Source: Desulfarculales bacterium UBA702
GTDB lineage: Bacteria; Desulfobacterota; Syntrophobacteria; Syntrophobacterales; Syntrophobacteraceae
DNA length: 59,081 nt
Reading direction: 5' to 3'
Assembly: GCA_002298165.1 (NCBI GenBank)
Contig: DBMI01000062.1
Location: forward strand, 197-59,277
Shown here: positions 35,184-43,119 of the stretch, piece by piece
Numbering within the stretch: the first letter of the stretch is position 1
Layout of the letters: every line of letters begins with the position of its first letter
Notes under the pieces: generated by a model
What the model was told of the DNA's origin: nothing
The model's input: the letters and a program-made list of their open reading frames with translations, nothing else
Database searches by the model: none
Made by a program: the position numbers and the translations under genes

Positions 35184-35532
35184 TCACTATCCAGTTTATT
35201 TCGGGCTTTTCGCCGTTCCATCTGATTGCAACCACGTCAATCCGGGCCGCAGAGTTCTCGATCCCCCTCTTCTTTAAATACCACCTTGCGGCATGGAGGA
35301 TTTTCTTCTGCTTCACGCCTGAAACCGATTCTTCGGGGGTCGCGAGGCTTCCCGCCCGGCGCGATCTCACCTCGACGAAAACAATCGTCTTCCCCTCCCC
35401 GGCTATGATATCGATTTCGCCTCCGGGGCACCTGAAGTTTCGATCAAGGATCTTCAGTCCACTTCGGGAAAGAAATTTGGCAGCCTCGTCCTCGCCGCTC
35501 CTACCCCTCAAAAAGCGGCTCATCTCCATCAT
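35161..35532 (-). CDS. YraN family (UPF0102) endonuclease-like protein
   Basis: Small restriction-endonuclease-fold protein of 123 residues, family UPF0102/YraN. Features are RGRSGEDEAAKFL, NFRCPGGEIDIIA and the EVRSRR motif; together GEIDI-x-EVR matches the PD-(D/E)XK core, so nuclease chemistry is plausible but unproven in most members. I place the start at ATG 35532 (GGAG 7 nt upstream), because a longer frame reading to 35766 crosses most of rnhB. It overlaps rnhB by 32 nt and rsmI by 23 nt, which is normal gene packing for this locus. Confidence 0.88.
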   Translation of the reverse strand: MMEMSRFLRGRSGEDEAAKFLSRSGLKILDRNFRCPGGEIDIIAGEGKTIVFVEVRSRRAGSLATPEESVSGVKQKKILHAARWYLKKRGIENSAARIDVVAIRWNGEKPEINWIVNAFEARW

Positions 35533-36136
35533 ATTGGCACTCCGATTCGTCAAAGAGGCAACCAAAGCTGAGGCGGTGCAACGGGCATGGTCCGTATTCA
35601 CGGATGGCTTTCCGATGTTGGGGCGTTGCGTATCCCTTGTGCGAATCAAACCCGTATTGGGGATAAGTCTCGTGATACTCGCACATAATCCGGTCCCTGT
35701 GGACCTTGGCAAGGACCGATGCTGCGGCGATCGAAAGCGAGAGGAAATCTCCCTGAGGAATTCCAACCTGCTCGATCTCCAGGGGTAGCTTGTAGGGGCC
35801 GTCGATTAGCAGAAAATCGGGCGTGGTGCTCAACTGCTCGATAGCAAGCATCATGGCTCTAAAAGATGCCTGAAGGATGTTTATCCTGTCGATCTCGACG
35901 TTGTCCACCACACCAATTCCGAACGCAGTGGCGGTTGCGCGGATCTTTTTGTCGAATTTTTCCCTTTGTTCGCGCTTCAGAAGCTTAGAATCTGTTAACC
36001 CCGGCAGGCGCACCCACTTGGGCAGGATCACCGCAGCCGCGACAACGGGACCGGCCAGCGGTCCTCTCCCCGCCTCATCGATTCCTGAAATTAAAGAAAA
36101 ACCCCGCCGAAGGGCCTGCTTCTCGTAGAGACGCAT
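35501..36136 (-). CDS. rnhB: Ribonuclease HII
   Basis: Removes ribonucleotides from DNA/RNA hybrids. The 211-residue protein has the catalytic motif GIDEAGRGPLAGPV (Asp-Glu), the LTDSKLL segment, FLLIDGPYKLP and SVLAKVHRDRIM with later acidic residues, all standard for RNase HII. The start is ATG 36136. The frame is open further upstream, but the added residues are not family-like. The gene lies between rplS and yraN, the classic arrangement. Confidence 0.95.
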   Translation of the reverse strand: MRLYEKQALRRGFSLISGIDEAGRGPLAGPVVAAAVILPKWVRLPGLTDSKLLKREQREKFDKKIRATATAFGIGVVDNVEIDRINILQASFRAMMLAIEQLSTTPDFLLIDGPYKLPLEIEQVGIPQGDFLSLSIAAASVLAKVHRDRIMCEYHETYPQYGFDSHKGYATPQHRKAIREYGPCPLHRLSFGCLFDESECQYDGDEPLFEG

Positions 36137-36359
36137 GTCCACCGCCGGGGTTTTTATAGCTTTCCTGGGCACGGCGTTTTCTCGAAATTCCTGAGTGAAG
36201 CGCTCCGTGGCAGGCTCCAACAACCGCCGCATCCGAAGGATCGGCTCTCGCCGTTGCCCGATCGGATTTGGGGGAAATTCTTCAACCTGCCGGCCTGCCG
36301 TCCAGTCAGGCCGCAAGGCCCGCCCGCAATCTTCATCCGGATCTAATCCGGCAGGTAAT

Positions 36360-36719
36360 CTAACTTTTGACCGGCTCGCGCTTCTCACGAATTCTTGCCG
36401 CCTTTCCGAGTCGTTGGCGCAGGTAGTAGAGCCTGGACCTGCGGATGCGGCCGCGACGCAGAATTTCTATGCGTTCGATCTGGGGCGAGTGCACGGGAAA
36501 AATTCGTTCAACACCAACACCGTAGGAGACCTTTCGAACCGTAACGGTTGCTCCCATTTTGGCCCTGTGCGTTCGAATCACAACGCCTTCGAAAATCTGG
36601 ATGCGCTCCTTGTCGCCTTCGCGGATTTTGACGTGCACCTTTACCGTATCGCCAATCCTGAAAGCGGGGATGTCCACCCGCATGTGATCTCTTTCAATCA
36701 TCTCGAGCATGCTTACCAT
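36360..36719 (-). CDS. rplS: 50S ribosomal protein L19
   Basis: Ribosomal protein L19 of 119 residues at the 30S-50S interface. Conserved segments are FRIGDTVKVHVKIREGDKER, IQIFEGVVIRTHRAKMG, TVRKVSYGVGVERIFPVHSP and RRGRIRRSRLYYLRQR. The start is ATG 36719, with AGGAGG 8 nt upstream; the longer frame to 36797 is not family-like. About 150 nt separates it from the SPOUT gene upstream, and 223 nt separates it from the selected rnhB start. Confidence 0.97.
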   Translation of the reverse strand: MVSMLEMIERDHMRVDIPAFRIGDTVKVHVKIREGDKERIQIFEGVVIRTHRAKMGATVTVRKVSYGVGVERIFPVHSPQIERIEILRRGRIRRSRLYYLRQRLGKAARIREKREPVKS

Positions 36720-36868
36720 TTGCAAATCCTCCTGGCGGATATGAACAGGGTGGCCCCGGACCCAAACTCGACAACATGGCGCGGCATTTCGCCGCAAAGG
36801 GTCTTGAAATCACTCCTGATAATATAATGCGGCCTAATGGAGAAATTCCACTTGGCCGGAATTGACCC

Positions 36869-37435
36869 TTACATTTTCCACTTTCCCAGCAGCCGATCCA
36901 TAATAATAGCGACAGCGGAACGTACCGGGAGGTGGTTATAAGAACCGGCGCCGGCAATCGGGTCGAGCACACCGTCAACCTGTTCGAAAACAGCGGGAGC
37001 AAGCCCCCAGCCGGTCCCGAAAAGCAGCAAAACGGGCAAGTCCTCCCGGTCCAGATGCTCACGTGCATCCAGGTGGGACAGCGAATCCTCTTCCTTCCTC
37101 GCGGTGGTCGCCCATAAAATGGGCTTTTTGCCGGTTCGAAGCAAAATGTCGCGTTCAGCCGACGGAATATCCTCGACCACTCGCAGAAGCTTTAAAGCTT
37201 CTCGCCTCTCTGGCAGTAATTCGCCTCCCTTCCCCTCGATCCAGTGGGCGGTGAGGCGATTAGAAAGGGCCTGCTGGTCCCTTAGAGGCGTCACTATGTA
37301 TACGGCCGGGATACCGTAGGTACTGCACGACCGGGCCAGGTCGTGTAGATCCAGATTCGTTATGGCCGAAGCTATCGTATCACCCGTCCGGTTCAGGACC
37401 GGGTAGTGAACCAGTGCGATATATAGGGGCGCCAT
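36869..37435 (-). CDS. SPOUT-class RNA methyltransferase (TM1570-like, PF09936)
   Basis: Knotted methyltransferase-like protein of 188 residues. The family motifs are YIALVHYPVLNRTGDTIASA, TNLDLHDLARSC and the SAM-knot segment LLLFGTGWGLAP with GSYNHLPVRSAVAI. Members of this family are repeatedly found beside trmD in deltaproteobacteria and Thermotogae, consistent with an RNA modification role. The target is unknown. The start at ATG 37435 is preferred (AAGGG 7 nt upstream) over GTG 37450. Confidence 0.88.
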   Translation of the reverse strand: MAPLYIALVHYPVLNRTGDTIASAITNLDLHDLARSCSTYGIPAVYIVTPLRDQQALSNRLTAHWIEGKGGELLPERREALKLLRVVEDIPSAERDILLRTGKKPILWATTARKEEDSLSHLDAREHLDREDLPVLLLFGTGWGLAPAVFEQVDGVLDPIAGAGSYNHLPVRSAVAIIMDRLLGKWKM

Positions 37436-37477
37436 CCTAAATCCCTTCACGAATAACGGCCCCGGCCGCTTTTTGAA

Positions 37478-38218
37478 TCAGTATTTCCGAGCCTCTTCCG
37501 CCGCCGCTTCAAGCAGGGCGAGGTCTTGGTCCGAGAGTTCGAGACGCGCAAAAAGGTCCGGGCGGCGGATTTTCGTTCTGAGAAGCGCCTGCCCTCTTCG
37601 CCATTGCCTGATTACTTCGTGATTTCCCGACAGCAGCACCCGCGGGACCGCCAGACCTCCGAAATCTTGAGGCCTGGTATATTGAGGAAATTCCAGCACC
37701 GGTTCGCTGAAAGAATCCGCGCAGGCCGAATCTGCATTTCCCAAAGCGCCCGGGAGAAGGCGCGTAACGGCGTCTACTACAATCATTGCCGCAAGCTCTC
37801 CGCCCGTGAGTATATAATCCCCGACAGAGAGCTGGTCGTCCGTGAAATGCTCGGCCACTCGCTCGTCAACGCCCTCATATCGGCCGCAGACAAGAATCAA
37901 TCGGGAAAGCCCGCTAAGTTCACGAGCGATTTCCTGCGTAAATAGCCGACCCTGAGGTGTCAACAAAATGGTCCTCGCCGGCGGGCCGTCGTCCTTGACC
38001 GCGGCAAGAGCGGCCACTATCGGCTCGGGCTTCATCACCATGCCCTCCCCGCCTCCAAACGGCCGATCATCGGTCATCTGGTGCTTGTCGAGGGCGTAAT
38101 CCCGAATATTATGCATCCGGACATCGATAAGACCGCGCTCGCGTGCCTTACCCAATATGCTCTCGTCCAGCGGGGATTCGAACATTGCCGGGAAAATCGT
38201 CAGGATTTCAAAGACCAT
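37478..38218 (-). CDS. trmD: tRNA (guanine-N1-)-methyltransferase TrmD
   Basis: Makes m1G37 in tRNAs, preventing frameshifting. The 246-residue protein has the N-terminal FEILTIFPAMFESPL, the trefoil-knot SAM site TPQGRLFTQEIARELS, LILVCGRYEGVDERV and SVGDYILTGGELAAMIVVDAV. The C-terminal domain is complete. Its ATG directly follows the rimM stop, so translation is coupled. Essential housekeeping gene in a standard context. Confidence 0.97.
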   Translation of the reverse strand: MVFEILTIFPAMFESPLDESILGKARERGLIDVRMHNIRDYALDKHQMTDDRPFGGGEGMVMKPEPIVAALAAVKDDGPPARTILLTPQGRLFTQEIARELSGLSRLILVCGRYEGVDERVAEHFTDDQLSVGDYILTGGELAAMIVVDAVTRLLPGALGNADSACADSFSEPVLEFPQYTRPQDFGGLAVPRVLLSGNHEVIRQWRRGQALLRTKIRRPDLFARLELSDQDLALLEAAAEEARKY

Positions 38219-38734
38219 TTATTCAAGGCCTTCCGGCAAATCCACGATCACTTTTTTCGCTTCGAGGTCAACTTCGACAATAACATCCTCGATTGCGGGT
38301 ATCAGAATCTCTTTGCCGCCCTTTTCGACGACATAGACATCGTTGCTTCCAGTCTCCAGTATGGAGCGGATGGACCCGAGTTCTTCACCGTCCCTGGTTT
38401 CAACCCGCAATCCGATCAGTTGGAAATGGTAGTACTCACCCTCGGGAAGGGCCAGCAACCGGTCCTCGGGAACGAACAGCTCTTTTCCAGCCATTTCCCG
38501 GGCCTGCTCCAGGTCTTTGAGTTCCTCGAAGGTACCAATGTAGCCCTGCTTATAGCCGCCGAGGCCTACCAGCGTGATCTCGCGCTCCGTCGTTCCATCG
38601 GAAGTAACGGATATTAGCTTGTCCCCGGCGCTTAGTTGGCCGAGTGTTTCGCCGTAAGAAAGAATTTTTACCGAGCCCCTGACCCCGTGAGGTTTTACTA
38701 CCCGCCCAACGGGTATAAGACACGATTTTTTCAT
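38219..38734 (-). CDS. rimM: Ribosome maturation factor RimM
   Basis: 16S rRNA processing factor of 171 residues that binds S19 and helps the 30S head mature. The N-terminal RimM beta barrel starts with LIPVGRVVKPHGVRGSVKI. The C-terminal PRC barrel follows from about 95 (EYYHFQLIGLRVETRDGEELG and GGKEILIPAIEDV). It lies between khpA and trmD, with its stop adjoining the trmD start. Confidence 0.96.
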   Translation of the reverse strand: MKKSCLIPVGRVVKPHGVRGSVKILSYGETLGQLSAGDKLISVTSDGTTEREITLVGLGGYKQGYIGTFEELKDLEQAREMAGKELFVPEDRLLALPEGEYYHFQLIGLRVETRDGEELGSIRSILETGSNDVYVVEKGGKEILIPAIEDVIVEVDLEAKKVIVDLPEGLE

Positions 38735-38739
38735 GCGCG

Positions 38740-38973
38740 CTATTCTATGATTTCGAGGACAGCCCGTTTTCTAATCTTGGTGGAAGCGGCACTGAGGATG
38801 GTTCTCATGGCGCGCGCAGTGCGGCCCTGTTTCCCTATTACCTTGCCCAGATCCTCTTTGGCCACCCGGAGCTCTATTACCGAGGTTTGTTCACCCTCGA
38901 TTTCGGAAACCCGCACCTTCTCAGGGTTGTCAACCAACGCCCGTGCCATAAACTCGATCAGTTCCTTCAACAT
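38740..38973 (-). CDS. khpA: KhpA-type RNA-binding KH domain protein
   Basis: A 77-residue single KH-domain protein. It has the alpha-beta pattern MLKELIEFMARALVDNPEKV, then the GxxG loop in KVIGKQGRTARAMRTIL. KhpA (YlqC) proteins are global RNA-binding factors, often acting with KhpB/EloR. The start is ATG 38973 with GGAGG 5 nt upstream. It sits between rpsP and rimM, the normal place in many phyla. Confidence 0.93.
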   Translation of the reverse strand: MLKELIEFMARALVDNPEKVRVSEIEGEQTSVIELRVAKEDLGKVIGKQGRTARAMRTILSAASTKIRKRAVLEIIE

Positions 38974-39028
38974 TGTCGCCTCCGGATGTAATCGCTGCAA
39001 TATGCATCGAGGAGTTTTTAGCTGACGG

Positions 39029-39265
39029 TTACCCGTGCTTTTTAATGAGATTGTGAACAGTATCGGTCGGCTTGGCGCCCTGATCGAGCCAGTACTTAAG
39101 CCTATCCTTATCTATCCGGACTTCAGCAGCCTGCGGCAGCGGATTATAAATCCCTATCTTTTCAATAAAACGGCCGTCGCGGGGCGCTTCCGAGGAAGCA
39201 ACAACGATGCTGTAAAACGGCCTTTTCTTCCTTCCGCCGCGAGCCAAACGAATTTTTACCGCCAT
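39029..39265 (-). CDS. rpsP: 30S ribosomal protein S16
   Basis: Ribosomal protein S16, 78 residues: VKIRLARGGRKKRPFYSIVV, SEAPRDGRFIEKIGIYNPLP and RLKYWLDQGAKPTDTV are all diagnostic. The start at ATG 39265 has GGAGG 9 nt upstream. It follows ffh with a 264-bp gap, which may carry the operon promoter. It opens the rpsP-khpA-rimM-trmD block. Confidence 0.97.
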   Translation of the reverse strand: MAVKIRLARGGRKKRPFYSIVVASSEAPRDGRFIEKIGIYNPLPQAAEVRIDKDRLKYWLDQGAKPTDTVHNLIKKHG

Positions 39266-39529
39266 TCCTGAGAACCTCCGTTGAGTGGGCATTGCCCAGA
39301 TAATCCCTAATATATTTCAGGCATCAATAGTGATACCGGTTCTTGCTTTCCGCGTCGACCCTTTCCGGGTATCCCGTTACGCCATGAGTCCGGATCTGAT
39401 TCCGGCAAAAGCACGAAGACTTTACCAGGAGCAGTCAGAAGGCTGGGTCGCGCCGCCGTGGACCTTGGAGCATACTAATCCTTCCCGAAACGGCACGCGA
39501 AATGATTCATATACCGCATTGGTTTAAAA

Positions 39530-40888
39530 TTAAAAAGGGAAAAATGAACCTTTGCGGCGTATCTTCCCCTTCTTCTTCTTTCCGCCGCCGCCGGCAGCGC
39601 CCATCATCTGGCGCATCATCCTGCGCGAATCCTCGTAGCTTTTCATCAATCGGTTCACTTCCTGAACCGTGGTACCGCTCCCCTCCGCGATCCTGCGCCT
39701 CCTGGATGCGTTAAGCAGATCCGCGTTCGTGCGTTCGGCCATGGTCATAGAGTTGATTATGGCTTCCATCCGCACGAATTCTTTTTCATCAACCTGCATC
39801 TTCTTGATGTCTTTAAGGATACCCATTCCGGGAAGCATCCCGAGAATCTGCTCGAAAGAGCCGAGCTTTTTCATCTGCTTGAGCTGGCTTCGGAAATCTT
39901 CCAAAGTAAAAGTGTCCTGGCGGAATTTCCTGGCGATTTCCTGGGCCTCATCCGCATCGAATGCCTCCTGGGCCTTTTCGATCATCGACAAAACATCGCC
40001 CATTCCGAGAATGCGCGAACTCATCCTGTCGGGATGGAAGACTTCGAGAGCGTCAAGCTTTTCGCCAACGCCTATAAGTTTTATCGGGCAATTGGTGACA
40101 GATCGGATCGACAGGGCCGCGCCGCCACGAGCGTCACCGTCCAGCTTCGTTAAAATAATTCCGCTCAACCCCAGCTTTTCATTAAAAGCCGCCGCCACCT
40201 GCACGGCATCCTGCCCGGTCATAGAGTCGGCAACCAGTAGTATCTCCGAAGGCTGGAGAATATCTTTCAGGCGCGCAAGTTCCTCCATCAGTTCAGTATC
40301 GACGTGCAGCCGCCCCGCGGTATCGACAATGACCGTATCGCAATTTTGATGCCGGGAGTAGTTTATGGCTTCCTTTGCGATTTCTTCGGGTTTTTGCTTG
40401 AAGGACGACGGGAAGACAGGAAGATTTAGCTGCCCGGCCAGAGTTATCAGCTGATCAATTGCCGCGGGCCGGTAGACGTCGGCGGGTACCAGGCAGGGCC
40501 TGCGACCGTCCTGTGACAACTTGCGCGCGAGCTTTCCAGCGCTGGTCGTCTTACCCGACCCCTGCAGTCCCACCAGCATTACCGCGGCGGGCAGACGCCC
40601 CGACAGTTTCAGCGGCTCGGCCGATCCCCCCATCAAACCGGTCAGCTCTTCGTGTACAATCTTTATCACTTGCTGGCCGGGGGTTAGGCTTTGCATAACT
40701 TCCTGACCGACTGCCCGCGCAGCTATTCCAGCCACGAAATCCTTTGCCACCTTATAATGAACGTCCGCTTCGAGAAGCGCCATCCGCACCTCGCGAAGCG
40801 CATCCCTTATGTTGGACTCGGTAAGCTTTCCCTGGCCCTTCAGGTTCTTGAAAATCTTTTGAAATTTGTCGGAAAGATTATCGAACAT
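39530..40888 (-). CDS. ffh: Signal recognition particle GTPase Ffh
   Basis: SRP54 homologue of 452 residues that targets nascent membrane proteins with 4.5S RNA and FtsY. It has the N domain helix bundle, then the GTPase domain with GLQGSGKTTSAGK (G1), DTAGRLHVD (G3) and TKLDGDARGGA (G4-G5). The Met-rich M domain (about 300-440) contains the LPGMGILKD loop and the SRP RNA-binding stretch RRRRIAEGSGTTVQEVN. The C-terminus is basic and Gly/Lys-rich. Full length. No ffs RNA gene was recognised in the window. Confidence 0.97.
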   Translation of the reverse strand: MFDNLSDKFQKIFKNLKGQGKLTESNIRDALREVRMALLEADVHYKVAKDFVAGIAARAVGQEVMQSLTPGQQVIKIVHEELTGLMGGSAEPLKLSGRLPAAVMLVGLQGSGKTTSAGKLARKLSQDGRRPCLVPADVYRPAAIDQLITLAGQLNLPVFPSSFKQKPEEIAKEAINYSRHQNCDTVIVDTAGRLHVDTELMEELARLKDILQPSEILLVADSMTGQDAVQVAAAFNEKLGLSGIILTKLDGDARGGAALSIRSVTNCPIKLIGVGEKLDALEVFHPDRMSSRILGMGDVLSMIEKAQEAFDADEAQEIARKFRQDTFTLEDFRSQLKQMKKLGSFEQILGMLPGMGILKDIKKMQVDEKEFVRMEAIINSMTMAERTNADLLNASRRRRIAEGSGTTVQEVNRLMKSYEDSRRMMRQMMGAAGGGGKKKKGKIRRKGSFFPF

Positions 40889-41172
40889 TTATCCTGTCCC
40901 TGCTCAAATTTAGGTCCAAATCTGTTACTAACGCATATAGGCGAATACTTCAAGTGAGCTCAACGCTGAAGCGGACGAAATATGCACAAAATTGTGGCAT
41001 CGGGCCCCAGGATTCATGGTTCAGGAATTGAAATCAGATAGGGCCGAACCTGCTAATTTGGTTCAACCCCGTCCATCTCTTGAAAAACCCCCATCCAAAC
41101 CTTAAACAAAACAGAGGGGCTACAATCGCCCCAGTACCAATTAGGATTATTATATGCAGGCCGGGAGAATAA

Positions 41173-42936
41173 TTGAAAGGGTCTCTTTTCAGATCGGATT
41201 CTTCTGCACGCTCATGTGCTTTCAGGATAGCATTCGTTTATGCGGTGATTGGATTTCTGTGGATTCTGCTTTCGGACCAGGCAGTTAATCTACTAGTCGG
41301 TGCAACCTCCGCGGCAACCTGGGCGCAAACCTTGAAAGGCTGGATATTTGTAGCCATTACTGCCGTCCTGGTATTTGTCCTCACACGCAATACAATCCAC
41401 TCGATCCAAAAATCCGAATTTGCTCTGCATGAGAGCCAAAGGATCCTTACAACCCTTTTTGACAACCTGCCTGGAATGGCTTACCGGTGCAGGGGCGACA
41501 GCGACTGCACGCTGGAATTCGCCAGCGCCGGCTCAATGAACCTCACCGGGTACTCCTCGGACGAACTCCTTAAGAGGAAAAAAATAGCCGATCTTATTTT
41601 TGAAGATGACAAGGATCGTGTAAGGAGGGAAACAGAGACGGCATTAAAGGAAAAAATACCTTTCAGGCTAGTTTATCGCATTCGCAAAGCGGACGGCACC
41701 ATGAATTGGGTATGGGAGCAGGGGCGTGGGATATACTCTAATGTTGGCGAACTTCTCGCCATAGAGGGCTTCATTACTGACATATCCGAGCGCATGCGGG
41801 CTGAAGAGGCTCTCACGAAGTCCGAGGAAATCTATCGAGCACTTGTGGAAGGCACTTCCGATGCCATTCTGATGGTTGATCGAAAAAGGACTTTAATTTC
41901 CGTAAACCGGGCATTTCTGGATCTTTTCGGCTACAGCAAGGAGGAAGTCGAAGGGAACTCGGTGAGAATCATCCATCCCTCGGAGGAAAGTTTCGAGCAG
42001 TTCGGAAGAAAGGCCTACCCCGCTCTGGAATCAGCACCCATAAGGATCGAATGGGAACTCATGAAGAAGGACGGAACGGTATTTCCCGTCGAGGGCACTT
42101 ACTCTGCGATCAAAGGGCTGGACGGATCGGTCAACGGCCACGTCGGCATCATCCGGGACATCACCGAGCGCAGAAGAGTCGACCGCGAGATCAAAAAATA
42201 CCGCAGACATCTCGAGGGGATGGTCCGGGAGCGCACCAAGGAACTCGAGGAGGCGCACAAGGCGCTCGTCCAAAGGGAAAAGCTGAAGACCCTCGGGGCA
42301 ATTGCCGCCGAAGTGGCGCATGAAATCCGCAACCCGCTCGTATCGATAGGCGGTTTTGCCCGGCGGCTTCAGAAAAAACATCCCGAATCGCGCGAAGCCG
42401 ACATTATCCTAAAAGAATCGCGCCGCCTGGAAAACATGCTCAACCGAATCACATATTACCTACGTCCGATCGAAATGAGGCCAAAGGACTGCTATGTAAA
42501 TTCAATACTCTCCGAAGCGCTCGACCTGCTTGCCCCGGAACTGGAAAAAGAACATATACGCGTGCAACTCGACCTCGACCCCGAATTGCCAATGGCCCAT
42601 GTGGACCCCGATATCCTCACCCAGGTCTTCGTGGCAATAATCCGTAGCGCCATGAACGTCATGAATTCGGAAAGAGACCTCACGGTCAGTTCCTATGACG
42701 GGGAGCAGGCGATATATGTCGATTTCCGCAGCAATGCGGGAAAAAAGGCAAAGGACCCTGAATTGATGCTTCTCCCCTTCAATCAGGAAGAACAGGTGGG
42801 GGTCTCATCCAGCTTCAAACTTCTCAAGGGAATGGGTGGAACTCTTTCTTTTTCTGAGCTCGATCACCAGGCTGTTTTCACGGTCTCACTGGTAAAATGC
42901 TCAAATCCTCATGATCATATGCCGGAGCATGAGTAG
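41173..42936 (+). CDS. Membrane PAS-PAS histidine kinase with a degenerate ATPase domain
   Basis: Protein of 587 residues with two N-terminal membrane helices (about 16-42 and 54-72). PAS1 (85-205) and PAS2 (215-335) are followed by a coiled coil, a HisKA box with His383 (VAHEIRNPLV), and a C-terminal HATPase-like region. That region lacks the usual N-box Asn (QVFVAIIRSAMNV, Ser492 in its place), the DxGxG G1 box (VDFRSNAG at 516-523) and the GxGxG G2 box. Autophosphorylation is therefore doubtful, although its His could accept phosphate in trans. The start is TTG 41173, six nt after GGGAG. It is followed by a repeat-rich convergent gap and the sigma-54 regulator at 43120. Function is open. 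Confidence 0.85.
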   Translation: MKGSLFRSDSSARSCAFRIAFVYAVIGFLWILLSDQAVNLLVGATSAATWAQTLKGWIFVAITAVLVFVLTRNTIHSIQKSEFALHESQRILTTLFDNLPGMAYRCRGDSDCTLEFASAGSMNLTGYSSDELLKRKKIADLIFEDDKDRVRRETETALKEKIPFRLVYRIRKADGTMNWVWEQGRGIYSNVGELLAIEGFITDISERMRAEEALTKSEEIYRALVEGTSDAILMVDRKRTLISVNRAFLDLFGYSKEEVEGNSVRIIHPSEESFEQFGRKAYPALESAPIRIEWELMKKDGTVFPVEGTYSAIKGLDGSVNGHVGIIRDITERRRVDREIKKYRRHLEGMVRERTKELEEAHKALVQREKLKTLGAIAAEVAHEIRNPLVSIGGFARRLQKKHPESREADIILKESRRLENMLNRITYYLRPIEMRPKDCYVNSILSEALDLLAPELEKEHIRVQLDLDPELPMAHVDPDILTQVFVAIIRSAMNVMNSERDLTVSSYDGEQAIYVDFRSNAGKKAKDPELMLLPFNQEEQVGVSSSFKLLKGMGGTLSFSELDHQAVFTVSLVKCSNPHDHMPEHE

Positions 42937-43115
42937 TCGGTTGCCGGTTGCCGGTCGCCGGTAGCGCGGTGCGGGTTGAGCGGTGAGTTGGTTGCGAATT
43001 GGGTATCCCGGATTTATATCCTGGACTTATATCCGGGCTTCCCTATTCCTTACCGCCTTTTATTTTCACGATAGCTTACAAATCCGAACACAACCCGCAA
43101 CTCGCAACCGGCAAC
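42937..43115. repeat. GTTGCCG repeat region with inverted partner and central hairpin
   Basis: The convergent gap begins with imperfect heptamer-like repeats (GTTGCCGGTTGCCGGTCGCC..., 42941-43000) and ends at 43091-43115 with an inverted copy (CAACCCGCAACTCGCAACC...). Between them are exact 7-bp arms CCCGGAT (43007-43013) and ATCCGGG (43031-43037). The right copy runs up to the stop of the sigma-54 regulator. Such GTTGC-type repeats are dispersed in many bacterial genomes. The whole could fold as a cruciform. Confidence 0.65.
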
Positions 43116-43119
43116 TCCT

